A DNA stretch of 25,110 nucleotides from a virus: positions 1 to 25,110 of the IMG/VR virus record IMGVR_UViG_3300042383_001393. One strand, given 5' to 3'. Of this stretch, positions 11,145 to 19,204 are shown one piece after another. Position numbers and translations under genes: made by a program. How positions within the stretch are numbered: position 1 is the stretch's first letter; every line of letters begins with the position of its first letter. Under the pieces are notes generated by a model. The model ran no database searches, had not been told where the DNA came from, and worked only from the letters and a program-made list of their open reading frames with translations.

Positions 11145-12308
11145 ATGAACACTAGAGAATTAATGGAAAAACGATTGGGTGGATTCACAGTCCACAGACT
11201 GGATCTCAACGACCAGCTGGATGAAGCTCTCAAGCTGAACCCACCAGGACAGCGCAGAATTACCGATCCCGAGATGCAAGCCATGGCTGGCAGAATCAAG
11301 AGCAAGACCAAGACTCCCAAAGAACGCATGGGTGCGTACATACATGCCAGCAACATCACCAAGACTGATGATGCTGAGGACGTTTGGGATCTGGATCAGT
11401 TGCGACAGAAAATCACCAAGCGACCGCTGACGCTGATGGGCATCAACACCAAGATGGTCAAGAGTGCCCCCAGTGCCAAGATGGTCAAGAGCAGCGACAA
11501 GGACAAAGTGCTCTATGACATCAGTTTACCAGCACTCAAAGGCATAGTGGTGGACGAAGAAACTGGCGAGTTTGTGGAAATCACAACCTGCCCCAGTGCT
11601 GGCGAATGTCAGAAATACTGCTATGCTCGACGTGGTGGGTATGTGATGTTTCCTACCAGCTCACTGAGTGCTGCCCGAGCTCTTAACTTTTTGGTGAACG
11701 ACCCAGCTGGATACTTTGGATTAATCAGCACTGAAATTAACAAAATCAAGAAAAAGCTCAAGAAGAAAGACATAGAGCTGGTGGTTCGTTGGCATGACGC
11801 TGGTGACTTCTTCAGCAAAGAGTACCTGGAGATGGCTTTGGATCTGGCCAAAGCAAACCCCGATGTGCAGTTTTATGCCTATACCAAAGTGGCTGATATC
11901 GCTGTTGGAAATCTTCCCAGTAACTTCCTGATCAACTTCAGCACTGGTGCCAAACGCAGCGATGTTATTCAGATTCAACGAGCAAAAGACGCTGGTAAAA
12001 CTGTCAAGCAGGCCATCACTGTGCCACAGAGCATGTTCTGGGATCTGATCCAGCACGAAGGCAATGCACTTATTAAAGATGCCAAGGGTCGCATTCAGTT
12101 CAAGGACGCCAAGAGCCTGAACACGTTCCGTCAACAGTTGGCCAAGACCTACCATGTGCCTGTGCAGGACATCATCACTTATGATCAGATGCTGGATACA
12201 CCACAGAGTGATCAACCCAGATGGCATGTGATTGTGACTCAGGGCGACGGCGATCGTGCAGCATTCAGACCAGATGTAATTACCAGCTTCCTGTTGTGGC
12301 ACCGCTGA
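11145..12308 (+). CDS. Gp88-like phage protein (387 aa)
   Basis: A 387-residue protein. The recognisable part is the cysteine motif TTCPSAGECQKYCYARRGGY (about 147-166), followed by VVRWHDAGDFFSKEYL (about 212-227) and FYAYTKVADI, the pattern of the phage family named after gene product 88. The Cys-rich loop (C149, C155, C159) may bind metal or an iron-sulfur cluster; no reaction is established. The N-terminus MNTRELMEKRLGG resembles the MKLRDL leaders of nearby genes, but the site following it is less clear. It is preceded by the late-type box at 5 bases and by a gene-free structured region, and it begins the accessory-enzyme block. Confidence 0.75.
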   Translation: MNTRELMEKRLGGFTVHRLDLNDQLDEALKLNPPGQRRITDPEMQAMAGRIKSKTKTPKERMGAYIHASNITKTDDAEDVWDLDQLRQKITKRPLTLMGINTKMVKSAPSAKMVKSSDKDKVLYDISLPALKGIVVDEETGEFVEITTCPSAGECQKYCYARRGGYVMFPTSSLSAARALNFLVNDPAGYFGLISTEINKIKKKLKKKDIELVVRWHDAGDFFSKEYLEMALDLAKANPDVQFYAYTKVADIAVGNLPSNFLINFSTGAKRSDVIQIQRAKDAGKTVKQAITVPQSMFWDLIQHEGNALIKDAKGRIQFKDAKSLNTFRQQLAKTYHVPVQDIITYDQMLDTPQSDQPRWHVIVTQGDGDRAAFRPDVITSFLLWHR

Positions 12309-12320
12309 TCAGCATTGTTG

Positions 12321-12328
12321 TATAAATA
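12321..12328 (+). promoter_or_regulatory. Late promoter TATAAATA
   Basis: Perfect consensus followed by CC, 5 bases before the ATG at 12334. Leaderless by T4 geometry. Confidence 0.8.
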
Positions 12329-12333
12329 CCGGC

Positions 12334-13101
12334 ATGAAAGCCATTATATTTTTGGGATCACTGAAGCAAAAACAATCAGACAGCAATAGTGCTTATATTG
12401 CAAAATTAGTGGAAAAGCAGCTACTGGAACGGGGTTTCAAAGAAGTTGAATTGTTCAATCTGAGAAAAATCCAGTACGAACCTGGTGTAAGCAATGTTAC
12501 TGAAAGCGGCAACGCTGATGGTATGACTCAAGCACTAGCCAAGGTACTGGGAGCTGATTGTGTGATTTTCTCCACTCCCATCTGGTGGGGAATACACAGC
12601 AGCCTGATCCAGGCCCTGATGGAACGCATGTGCTACTATGACGATTTTGCCATCAAGACTGCTATCAATCCCCTGTATGGCAAAACATTTGGTGCAATCA
12701 TAAGCGGCAGTGATGACGGCTTTCAACAAATCACTGGGCTACTATTGAACTTTGCAACCAACATGGGATTCACTGTGCCACCAGATGCAATTGTGCCCTG
12801 TGTGATGCAAGATCGCAAAGACATCCGCACTGACCAGAGAACACAACAACACATTGAACTATTTGCTAGAAATCAAGCTGCCTGGACTCAGCTGCTCAGA
12901 CGTCGTAAGATTGGCGCTGAGGTTCAGGAAAACAAAGAACCCAGACCTGATTACATGAGCTGGCAGCCACATGTTTCTGCCGCCAAGTCTGAACCAATTG
13001 AACCTGAACCAGTTGAAACAGAGCCACTGGATGAAATCAATGAGCCAGTAACTATGCCTGTTATAAAAAATCATGATTACATGAGAGAACAAGGGCTGTA
13101 A
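12334..13101 (+). CDS. NADPH-dependent FMN reductase / flavodoxin-like protein (255 aa)
   Basis: Flavodoxin-fold protein. The first strand and phosphate loop read IIFLGSLKQKQSDSNSAYIAKLV (about 4-26), with the SNS signature that binds the FMN phosphate. A second flavin loop, STPIWWGIHSSLIQALMERM (about 79-98), matches the T-P-I-x-W/Y-G motif of NAD(P)H-dependent FMN reductases and quinone reductases. GAIISGSDDGFQQ (about 119-131) is the third loop. The fold ends near residue 185. Residues 205-240 are a Pro/Glu-rich acidic linker (for example EPIEPEPVETEPLDE), unusual for the family and perhaps a tether. It likely moves electrons from NAD(P)H to flavin or quinone. The next gene starts 3 bases downstream, so the amidoligase is probably co-transcribed. 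Confidence 0.82.
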   Translation: MKAIIFLGSLKQKQSDSNSAYIAKLVEKQLLERGFKEVELFNLRKIQYEPGVSNVTESGNADGMTQALAKVLGADCVIFSTPIWWGIHSSLIQALMERMCYYDDFAIKTAINPLYGKTFGAIISGSDDGFQQITGLLLNFATNMGFTVPPDAIVPCVMQDRKDIRTDQRTQQHIELFARNQAAWTQLLRRRKIGAEVQENKEPRPDYMSWQPHVSAAKSEPIEPEPVETEPLDEINEPVTMPVIKNHDYMREQGL

Positions 13102-13104
13102 TTT

Positions 13105-14721
13105 ATGAAACTTCGTGATCTAATAGAACAAAATGTGACTGAAATCAAAATGGCCCCGGGCAGTCTCAGCACACAGGCAGCCAAATTGAGACCCACACTG
13201 GGTTTTGAAATGGAAATGTTTGTGGACGGTAACATATATGATCTGGATGAAGAACCAGATTTTGATTATGATGAAAAAATGAAAACATACGACGATGTTG
13301 AAGACTTTTTTTTAGATGGTCCAAATTCCAGTCGTGCAGTTAGACGTTTCATGAGAAGCATAGATCAAGATTTTGAATATTGGAAAACAGTTCAAATTAA
13401 CCGTGATTGGGAATCAGCAAAAACTGATTATGTTCGAGAATGGATAGTTGACAACACAGATATCAAAGACACCGAAGGGTATGACTTAGACTATTTGGAA
13501 GACCATGTTGAGCAAGCAATATCAAATGAAACCCATGAATATAACATGGCTCACGAACAATATCTCCAAGATTTTGACGATCATTATACATTTGAAGACT
13601 TTTTATCAAGCGAAGATTTAACAATGGCCAGTGATATCTATAATAGATACTCGGGCGAAATTGAATGGCCACGCATCAAGAAAGCATCTGTATTTGGAGA
13701 AGTATCAAAAACAATAAAAAATGTAACTGGTCGTAATGCTACTTGGAGTGAAGATTATCATGGTGTGGCCAGGGGCGGTGACTATTACATCGTGGAACCG
13801 GACTCCTCATTGAGCTCAAATAACTCTGATCATGGAGTGGAAATTATTGGACCACCTCTGCCATATGAACAAGCTGTGAGAGAATTCGCTAAGATTTATA
13901 ACTGGGGGCAACGTAACTGTTATACTGATTCTGAAACCGGATTGCATATCAACATGAGTTTTCCTGCGTTTGATCGGGCAAAAATTGATTATGTTAAACT
14001 GGTTATACTGAGCGGCGATGAGTATGTGCTGAAACAGTTTGAAAGAGAATTTAACAGTTATTCCAGAAACATGACTCGTGAAATTAAAAATAAAGCAGCT
14101 AACTTAACTTCGTCTACCGCTTTTGATTCTGCATATACAGATCAAATTTTCAATCAAATGCGCAAGCATTTTACTCAGATTACATCTAAATATATACACA
14201 CAGGCAAGACTCGCCACATAGACAGCATTAACATACATGATAACAGGGTAGAATTCCGCAGTCCTGGTGATAATTGGTTAGATAAGCCAATAGAGGAATT
14301 GTTAGCTGTGGTAAATCGTTACACTGTGGCGTTGAGCGCAGCCATGGACCCAGACGCTTACAGAAAAGAATACCTCAAAAAATTCTACAAGATAATCAAG
14401 CCTGGCAACGACTCCACTCGCAGTCTGTTTGCACAAGTGCTAGCAGGTGAAATTAACAAAGAAGAGTTTAGAGCTGCAATGACTGGTATCATTCAACAGA
14501 GAGAACTAACCCAACTCAGATCTAAACCTCAGACTGCACCTGAAACAAAACCCGAAGCACCCAAACCTGGAGAGTACTCCTGGAAAGTAGTGGATTCGAA
14601 TGGCCGGATACTGCATCGCTTCAATAGCACAGATGCAGACAGAGACAACAAGATCCGAGCTTGGGCATCAACACTGAATGGTCCAATGCCTTCGGAAGTA
14701 CAAGTATATAGAGATTTTTAA
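13105..14721 (+). CDS. Amidoligase-like protein with candidate capsid-targeting leader (538 aa)
   Basis: Resembles the COOH-NH2 ligases of the glutamine-synthetase/glutamate-cysteine-ligase fold (phage and bacterial amidoligase_2 type). Family motifs in order are T31-L-G-F-E35-M-E37, ETGLH281-I-N283 and N-R-V-E383-F-R385, which supply metal and substrate ligands. Such enzymes join a carboxylate to an amine using ATP; the substrate here is unknown. A large insert (about 45-200) is acidic and helical. The C-terminal 55 residues (YSWKVVDSNGRILHRF) form a separate small domain after a Pro/Glu/Lys linker. The N-terminus MKLRDLIEQNVTE is nearly shared with the next gene and ends in V-T-E. It has no late box of its own, so it probably depends on the promoter at 12321. 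Confidence 0.75.
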   Translation: MKLRDLIEQNVTEIKMAPGSLSTQAAKLRPTLGFEMEMFVDGNIYDLDEEPDFDYDEKMKTYDDVEDFFLDGPNSSRAVRRFMRSIDQDFEYWKTVQINRDWESAKTDYVREWIVDNTDIKDTEGYDLDYLEDHVEQAISNETHEYNMAHEQYLQDFDDHYTFEDFLSSEDLTMASDIYNRYSGEIEWPRIKKASVFGEVSKTIKNVTGRNATWSEDYHGVARGGDYYIVEPDSSLSSNNSDHGVEIIGPPLPYEQAVREFAKIYNWGQRNCYTDSETGLHINMSFPAFDRAKIDYVKLVILSGDEYVLKQFEREFNSYSRNMTREIKNKAANLTSSTAFDSAYTDQIFNQMRKHFTQITSKYIHTGKTRHIDSINIHDNRVEFRSPGDNWLDKPIEELLAVVNRYTVALSAAMDPDAYRKEYLKKFYKIIKPGNDSTRSLFAQVLAGEINKEEFRAAMTGIIQQRELTQLRSKPQTAPETKPEAPKPGEYSWKVVDSNGRILHRFNSTDADRDNKIRAWASTLNGPMPSEVQVYRDF

Positions 14722-14732
14722 AAACACAAATG

Positions 14733-14740
14733 GATAAATA
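14733..14740 (+). promoter_or_regulatory. Late-promoter-like box GATAAATA
   Basis: Exactly 5 bases before the ATG at 14746. Confidence 0.65.
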
Positions 14741-14745
14741 ATCAC

Positions 14746-16401
14746 ATGAAACTCCGGGATTTTTTAAGCGTAAACATTAGCGAAGGTTCAAACAAAAAGG
14801 ACGATCCATCTTTACTGAATGTGGAAAAGTTAAAATCCAAAAAAGAAGATGATGAGGATATTGAGCATCAACCTGGGTCAGAAACCACGCAAGTAGAAGC
14901 CACGAAAACCAGTTACGCTAAAGCAGCTTCGCTATTGTTGCCTCTTATCCAACCAGGAGCCAGAGTTCTGGATTATGGTGCAGGTCTGGGATCCGGCACA
15001 AATGCCATGAGATCGGTGTTAACAGATATTGCTCAAGTTGATTCCTATGAGCCTGAACCCAAACGAGCCAAATCAAAGCCCACTTTCACAAAGTCATCAG
15101 AGATTACCGAACAATACGACGCTGTGGTGTGTTTGAATGTGTTGAACGTGTTGCCACCGAACATTCGAGACAGAGTAGTAAAGCACATTGGCAAACTGCT
15201 CAAAACTGGAGGTATGGCTGTTATTGGTGTTAGAGGATATCGAGACGATATCGATCGAACTAAAAATTTCGAACCCGGAGATGAGCCCGGATCAGTTTGG
15301 ATTTTGAGACCTGGTGGCAGAATTTACCAAAAGGGTTTTGACGGCAATGAACTCATTGAGTACGTGGTTAGTATATTGGGACCAGGGTTTGATGCTAAAA
15401 AGGTACCTAACCTCACAAAAACTGCTGTTATGATAACTAAAACATCCAAGCCTAAAAAAAAGAGTTCTGACATAGTTTCGGAATCTGTACAGAGTGGGCA
15501 GGTACTGACGGATTTTCTAAAGTTTGCAGTACAAAAACTGGAGTTACAGCAATTGCCCAAAATTAAATTTCAAAAGAATTTTGCTACCAGCCACCCTACT
15601 GCTTTTGGATACTTTGACCCACACACTGATCATATTGTGTTAGTGCTAGATAAAAGACATCCCATGGACATCATGAGAACACTGGCTCATGAATTAGTTC
15701 ATTATGTACAAAGATTAAATAATGAACTGGAAGATCACAGCGGTGAAACTGGCAGTGAACATGAAAACCAAGCCAATGCTGCTGCTGGAATTCTGATGCG
15801 TGACTTTGGCAAAACACATCCTGAATATTTTCATTCAAACGACAAACAGCTGAGTGAAACTGATATGTTAGATCCCGTTGGTCGTCATTCTATTCTGAGA
15901 TCGCCTAAACTCAAATCCATGCTGAAGTTCCCACACAAAACTATGCCATTAAGTGGCCACGAGGGCATCCAACTGAACATAATTGACCAGGGTCTGATTA
16001 AAGAATTAGTAGCAACCAATGAAGTACATGGCGAGATTGATATTGTGGCTTGGGTCAAATTTGAAGTAAAAAGAAAATCCTGGCAAGTTAAAAATGTTCA
16101 CGTAACTCCTGAATATGGAAACCTGAATCTAGGAGCTAGAATTTATAAAGAAGTAGCACAACACTACGGAGTTATCATAACCAGTGACCTTGGGCAGACA
16201 CCAGAAGGAAAATCTATATGGTATAGAACTGACGGAACTCCGGGATTGGAAAAAATTGGCATTAACCCCAGATTATTTGATTATTACAAACAAAAATACA
16301 TCAAAGGTGACCCTAAAACAGCGTATAACTCATCAAACAAGCATTTGGTCCTAGCATTTGATTTCAAAAATAGAATTAGTGATCTAGAGGAACAGTTATG
16401 A
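14746..16401 (+). CDS. Three-domain fusion: methyltransferase, zincin metallopeptidase, GNAT-like domain (551 aa)
   Basis: Residues 1-13 are the leader MKLRDFLSVNISE. Residues 55-230 are a class I SAM-dependent methyltransferase: motif I is VLD76-YGAGLGSG, the acidic end of strand 2 is in SYEPEP, and motif IV-like YDAVVCLNVLNVLPP precedes LLKTGGMAVIGVRG. Residues 245-385 form a zincin with H315-E316-L-V-H319 and a probable third ligand E340 in the helix SEHENQANAAAG. Residues 420-520 look like a GNAT acyltransferase: VHVTPEYGNLNLGARIYKEV, then ITSDLGQTPEGKSIWYR. The same module occurs in the next gene. Targets are unknown. The next gene overlaps the stop by four bases. This combination is unusual. 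Confidence 0.78.
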   Translation: MKLRDFLSVNISEGSNKKDDPSLLNVEKLKSKKEDDEDIEHQPGSETTQVEATKTSYAKAASLLLPLIQPGARVLDYGAGLGSGTNAMRSVLTDIAQVDSYEPEPKRAKSKPTFTKSSEITEQYDAVVCLNVLNVLPPNIRDRVVKHIGKLLKTGGMAVIGVRGYRDDIDRTKNFEPGDEPGSVWILRPGGRIYQKGFDGNELIEYVVSILGPGFDAKKVPNLTKTAVMITKTSKPKKKSSDIVSESVQSGQVLTDFLKFAVQKLELQQLPKIKFQKNFATSHPTAFGYFDPHTDHIVLVLDKRHPMDIMRTLAHELVHYVQRLNNELEDHSGETGSEHENQANAAAGILMRDFGKTHPEYFHSNDKQLSETDMLDPVGRHSILRSPKLKSMLKFPHKTMPLSGHEGIQLNIIDQGLIKELVATNEVHGEIDIVAWVKFEVKRKSWQVKNVHVTPEYGNLNLGARIYKEVAQHYGVIITSDLGQTPEGKSIWYRTDGTPGLEKIGINPRLFDYYKQKYIKGDPKTAYNSSNKHLVLAFDFKNRISDLEEQL

Positions 16402-17675
16402 TACTGAATGAAATGTTTGATACCAACAAGATTCGCAAAGCTGCTGGTTGCCTGATTGTAGCCAAGAGTACTGGAAGGTTTTGTCTTAACCATCGCAGCC
16501 AATATGTTAGTCATCCCAATACCTGGGGCTGTTGGGGTGGACAAATTGACCCAGGTGAGGATGCACAAACAGCAGCCAAGAGAGAAATGGCAGAAGAAAG
16601 TGGATACTCAGGTCCAGCAGAAATGATCCCCATTAGTGTGTTTGTGGAACCCACGAGAGGTCACAAATACTATATCTTTTTGGCAGTGATTGATGAAGAA
16701 TTTGAGCCTGAACTAAATTGGGAATCAAAGGGATTTTGTTGGGTCGAGTATGGGGATTGGCCTACTCCACTGCATCCAGGTCTGAAACCCACGCTGTCAA
16801 ATCAAGCCAGTCAGGAGCAGATGCTGAAATTCGCCAATAAAACTATTGATGAAGATCAAGTAAATGAAATTTTACAAATGGCTGATAGTGGTCATTCTGA
16901 TGACTTCATGAATCCCAGTGTGGAAAGAATGCTGCGATCAATGCTAAAATATGAACGATTTCAAAATTATGATCTTCCAGGATTCCCCGACATTACAGTA
17001 ACTTATATCACACTTTCTGGTTCTAAACAGCGTCGTGCTGTGGTTTTGGATGATGAAGACGAGTTCGTAGTGAGTATTAGCTTTTCAGAACAAATGCTGA
17101 ATCATAAAAAAGCACTGGTGGCGTCTACAATCTGGACCCATCCGTCTTACCGTGGTAAAAATTTAACTGCTAACATTTATCAAATGTTGTCCAAGGAGTT
17201 GGATGTGGTTATAGTCAGTGACGATACACACTGGCCCGGGGCGGTGGCTATTTGGACTAGAAAATTGCCAGAAATGGGTGAATATGTAGTTCCTTTGTTT
17301 ATTGATCCCGACACTGGCGCCGCTCACGTAAGCGGTGGTGATCCCTACGAGGATCACCGACTTAGATGGGCATTCAAAACTGGTGTTAAAAACCTACAAC
17401 AGTACTTGAAATCAACTGATATTGAACACAAACAGGTAACGGAATTCACTATAGATGTGATCGAGGATTTCACTCAGCGTGCCAAACCCGGCAGCAGACC
17501 TGGCAGTTTAAAGCGTAAAGCTGGCAAAGGCAAAGATGAGAAAATCACAGCCAGTGACCTCAAGCGACTAAAGAGTCGTGCTAATCGTATGAAACAAAGT
17601 GACAATGCTGAAACTCGCAAGCGAGGCGTTCAACTGGCCAGACAGGTCAGCTGGTACAGAAATTTTCATAAATAG
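16398..17675 (+). CDS. Nudix hydrolase fused to a GNAT-like domain (425 aa)
   Basis: Residues 12-140 form a Nudix domain with a perfect box G48-x5-E54-x7-R62-E63-x2-E66-E67-x-G69, which binds Mg and hydrolyses a nucleoside diphosphate linked to another group (for example NAD, ADP-ribose, caps or oxidised dNTPs). Residues about 190-300 form a GNAT-like domain: STIWTHPSYRGKNLTANIYQML followed by VIVSDDTHWPGAVAIWTRKL, parallel to the C-terminal domain of the previous gene. Residues 360-425 are strongly basic (RPGSLKRKAGKGKDEK) and may bind nucleic acid. GAGGAAC precedes the ATG, which overlaps the previous stop. The N-terminus MILNEMFDTNKIRKAAG may be a divergent leader. The Nudix domain could recycle products of the ADP-ribosyltransferase encoded at 5694. 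Confidence 0.85.
   Translation: MILNEMFDTNKIRKAAGCLIVAKSTGRFCLNHRSQYVSHPNTWGCWGGQIDPGEDAQTAAKREMAEESGYSGPAEMIPISVFVEPTRGHKYYIFLAVIDEEFEPELNWESKGFCWVEYGDWPTPLHPGLKPTLSNQASQEQMLKFANKTIDEDQVNEILQMADSGHSDDFMNPSVERMLRSMLKYERFQNYDLPGFPDITVTYITLSGSKQRRAVVLDDEDEFVVSISFSEQMLNHKKALVASTIWTHPSYRGKNLTANIYQMLSKELDVVIVSDDTHWPGAVAIWTRKLPEMGEYVVPLFIDPDTGAAHVSGGDPYEDHRLRWAFKTGVKNLQQYLKSTDIEHKQVTEFTIDVIEDFTQRAKPGSRPGSLKRKAGKGKDEKITASDLKRLKSRANRMKQSDNAETRKRGVQLARQVSWYRNFHK
17667..17674 (+). promoter_or_regulatory. Late-promoter-like box CATAAATA
   Basis: Formed by the last codons and stop of the Nudix gene (CAT AAA TAG), exactly 5 bases before the ATG at 17680. It decides the start of the next gene over the upstream in-frame ATG at 17599. 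Confidence 0.6.
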
Positions 17676-17679
17676 TTGT

Positions 17680-19140
17680 ATGCTTATTGAAGAACTGTTA
17701 AGGGAAGCATCACGCGGTATTTTGTTCAGGAAGCGTGATGATCTATGGCGCAATGAAGATGGTGTGGAAATCAGACTAGAAGAAATCATAAGATTTCCCA
17801 AATATGGCCAAGCTGAGACTGCTGAGCTACTGGACCAGTACAAAAAGACACTGGATAATCTGAAAGATCAAAATGTATCTGATATAACTCAAATCAACGA
17901 GTACAAGAACATGTACCGAGCGTTTGCTATTGCAGTCTTCAATGTCGTTGACAGTGATAAAAAAATTGCATTTGTTAAATGGATTACCAAAATTGATCCA
18001 GACTCTTTGGGGCAGTGGGACAATAACGAACTGGGTGGTTTTATTTTTCAGGGTGGAAGAACTCTCAAAAATCTCAGCGGATTCAAACCCACTAATCTGC
18101 TGCCCACGCAGACAAAATTTGCCAATCCCAGGGCGATTTTGAATGCACTTAAAACCAATTTACAAAATGCTGATCAGGGCAAACAGATTTATCAGGACCT
18201 GGAAACGTTGGTGAACACAGGCAAATTTGAATTTTCTATACCTGCATCCAAAACAGCAGCAATTCGTGACGATCTGGGCGAGATCATCGGTCCCATTATG
18301 TTGTGGATGAACAAAATACCACAGACTGATGCTGCTAAACGAGCGTTGTTAAAGGGTAAATCCTGGAACAGTTGTAGTATAGAATTTCCCAACATTATGA
18401 ATGCAGGCCTGGTTGACAGTTATTTGGTGACCCCAGACGGAGTTCGTATTGGAATCAGCAGCAAAGGCAACAAAGGTGCAACAGCCAGCGTATCCAACAT
18501 CTATGATGGGATAGAAACTTTACGGGATCAGAACAGTGATTTACTAAAGAAAGCTCATGTGAAGAAACTGGAAAAATTGATTGATATATTGGTGAAAGAA
18601 AAAACACGTGAATCCCCTCTGACGTTGGGCATAACCATGGGTTTGATTACCCAAGATCAGGCGCAAGCCATCAGGGATTCCTTTGAGAAAAACAGATTTG
18701 AGCGAGACCAACTGAAAAGAAAACTCAAAGCCAGTAGAAAATTTGATAGTTCTGTTGACCCGCTGAAAGCACAACTGGATTCGGGACCCATGAAATTGGC
18801 TTCCGATATACAGAACAGTGAGTTTTATCAGAATCAAACTGTGGGTTACACTATTGGGTTTCATGCACTGGCCATGGTCGCCAAAGCTGTGGTTGAAAAA
18901 ATCAATCAGGGTCCGGATTTCAGCAGAGCAGCATTGGACGTGCTCAACAGCTCTTCGCTGATTCAGCTGCACATGTATACGAAATTTCGACCAGACGCCA
19001 ACAAAACAACAGGCAAGCTGACTCTGGACAAATGGGAAGTGATTTTCCCCATGGAGTTTACTGGTAAACTGGAAATCAGTTCTGAAAAATCCTACTGGTT
19101 CTCAGGACAAAAAGGCCGAATGACGTTCAAATACAGCTAA
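17680..19140 (+). CDS. Unknown protein with leader-like N-terminus and possible nuclease core (486 aa)
   Basis: A 486-residue protein beginning MLIEELLREASRG, where L-R-E followed by A fits a T4-type prohead-protease site. Most of the protein is helical. One segment is notable: residues 246-265 read DSYLVTPDGVRIGISSKGNK, an Asp on one strand followed by hydrophobic residues and S-S-K262, then GATASVSNI. This D-(x)n-(S/E)-x-K arrangement resembles the core of PD-(D/E)xK nucleases, but a convincing upstream Glu is not certain, so the assignment is tentative. The ATG at 17680 is set by the box CATAAATA 5 bases upstream. It is the last gene of the late block before the early promoter at 19170. 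Confidence 0.65.
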   Translation: MLIEELLREASRGILFRKRDDLWRNEDGVEIRLEEIIRFPKYGQAETAELLDQYKKTLDNLKDQNVSDITQINEYKNMYRAFAIAVFNVVDSDKKIAFVKWITKIDPDSLGQWDNNELGGFIFQGGRTLKNLSGFKPTNLLPTQTKFANPRAILNALKTNLQNADQGKQIYQDLETLVNTGKFEFSIPASKTAAIRDDLGEIIGPIMLWMNKIPQTDAAKRALLKGKSWNSCSIEFPNIMNAGLVDSYLVTPDGVRIGISSKGNKGATASVSNIYDGIETLRDQNSDLLKKAHVKKLEKLIDILVKEKTRESPLTLGITMGLITQDQAQAIRDSFEKNRFERDQLKRKLKASRKFDSSVDPLKAQLDSGPMKLASDIQNSEFYQNQTVGYTIGFHALAMVAKAVVEKINQGPDFSRAALDVLNSSSLIQLHMYTKFRPDANKTTGKLTLDKWEVIFPMEFTGKLEISSEKSYWFSGQKGRMTFKYS

Positions 19141-19169
19141 ACCGTTGATTTCAAAACAGTTAAAAAATA

Positions 19170-19198
19170 TTGACAACCAGCAAAATGATTGCTAAACT
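19170..19198 (+). promoter_or_regulatory. Sigma70-type promoter TTGACA-17-TAAACT
   Basis: TTGACA at 19170-19175, 17-base spacer ending TGC, TAAACT at 19193-19198. Seven bases downstream is 19205, the A of the next ATG, so this early-type transcript would be leaderless. Confidence 0.78.
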
Positions 19199-19204
19199 AG
19201 TGAT

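Noticed and set aside
11721-12302. Minus-strand open frame of 193 codons
   Set aside because: Antisense shadow of the Gp88-like gene with no start signals.
17336-17357. Perfect 8-base-pair inverted repeat GGTGATCC/GGATCACC inside the Nudix-GNAT gene
   Set aside because: No tail or promoter nearby and it lies in conserved coding sequence; likely chance from codons.
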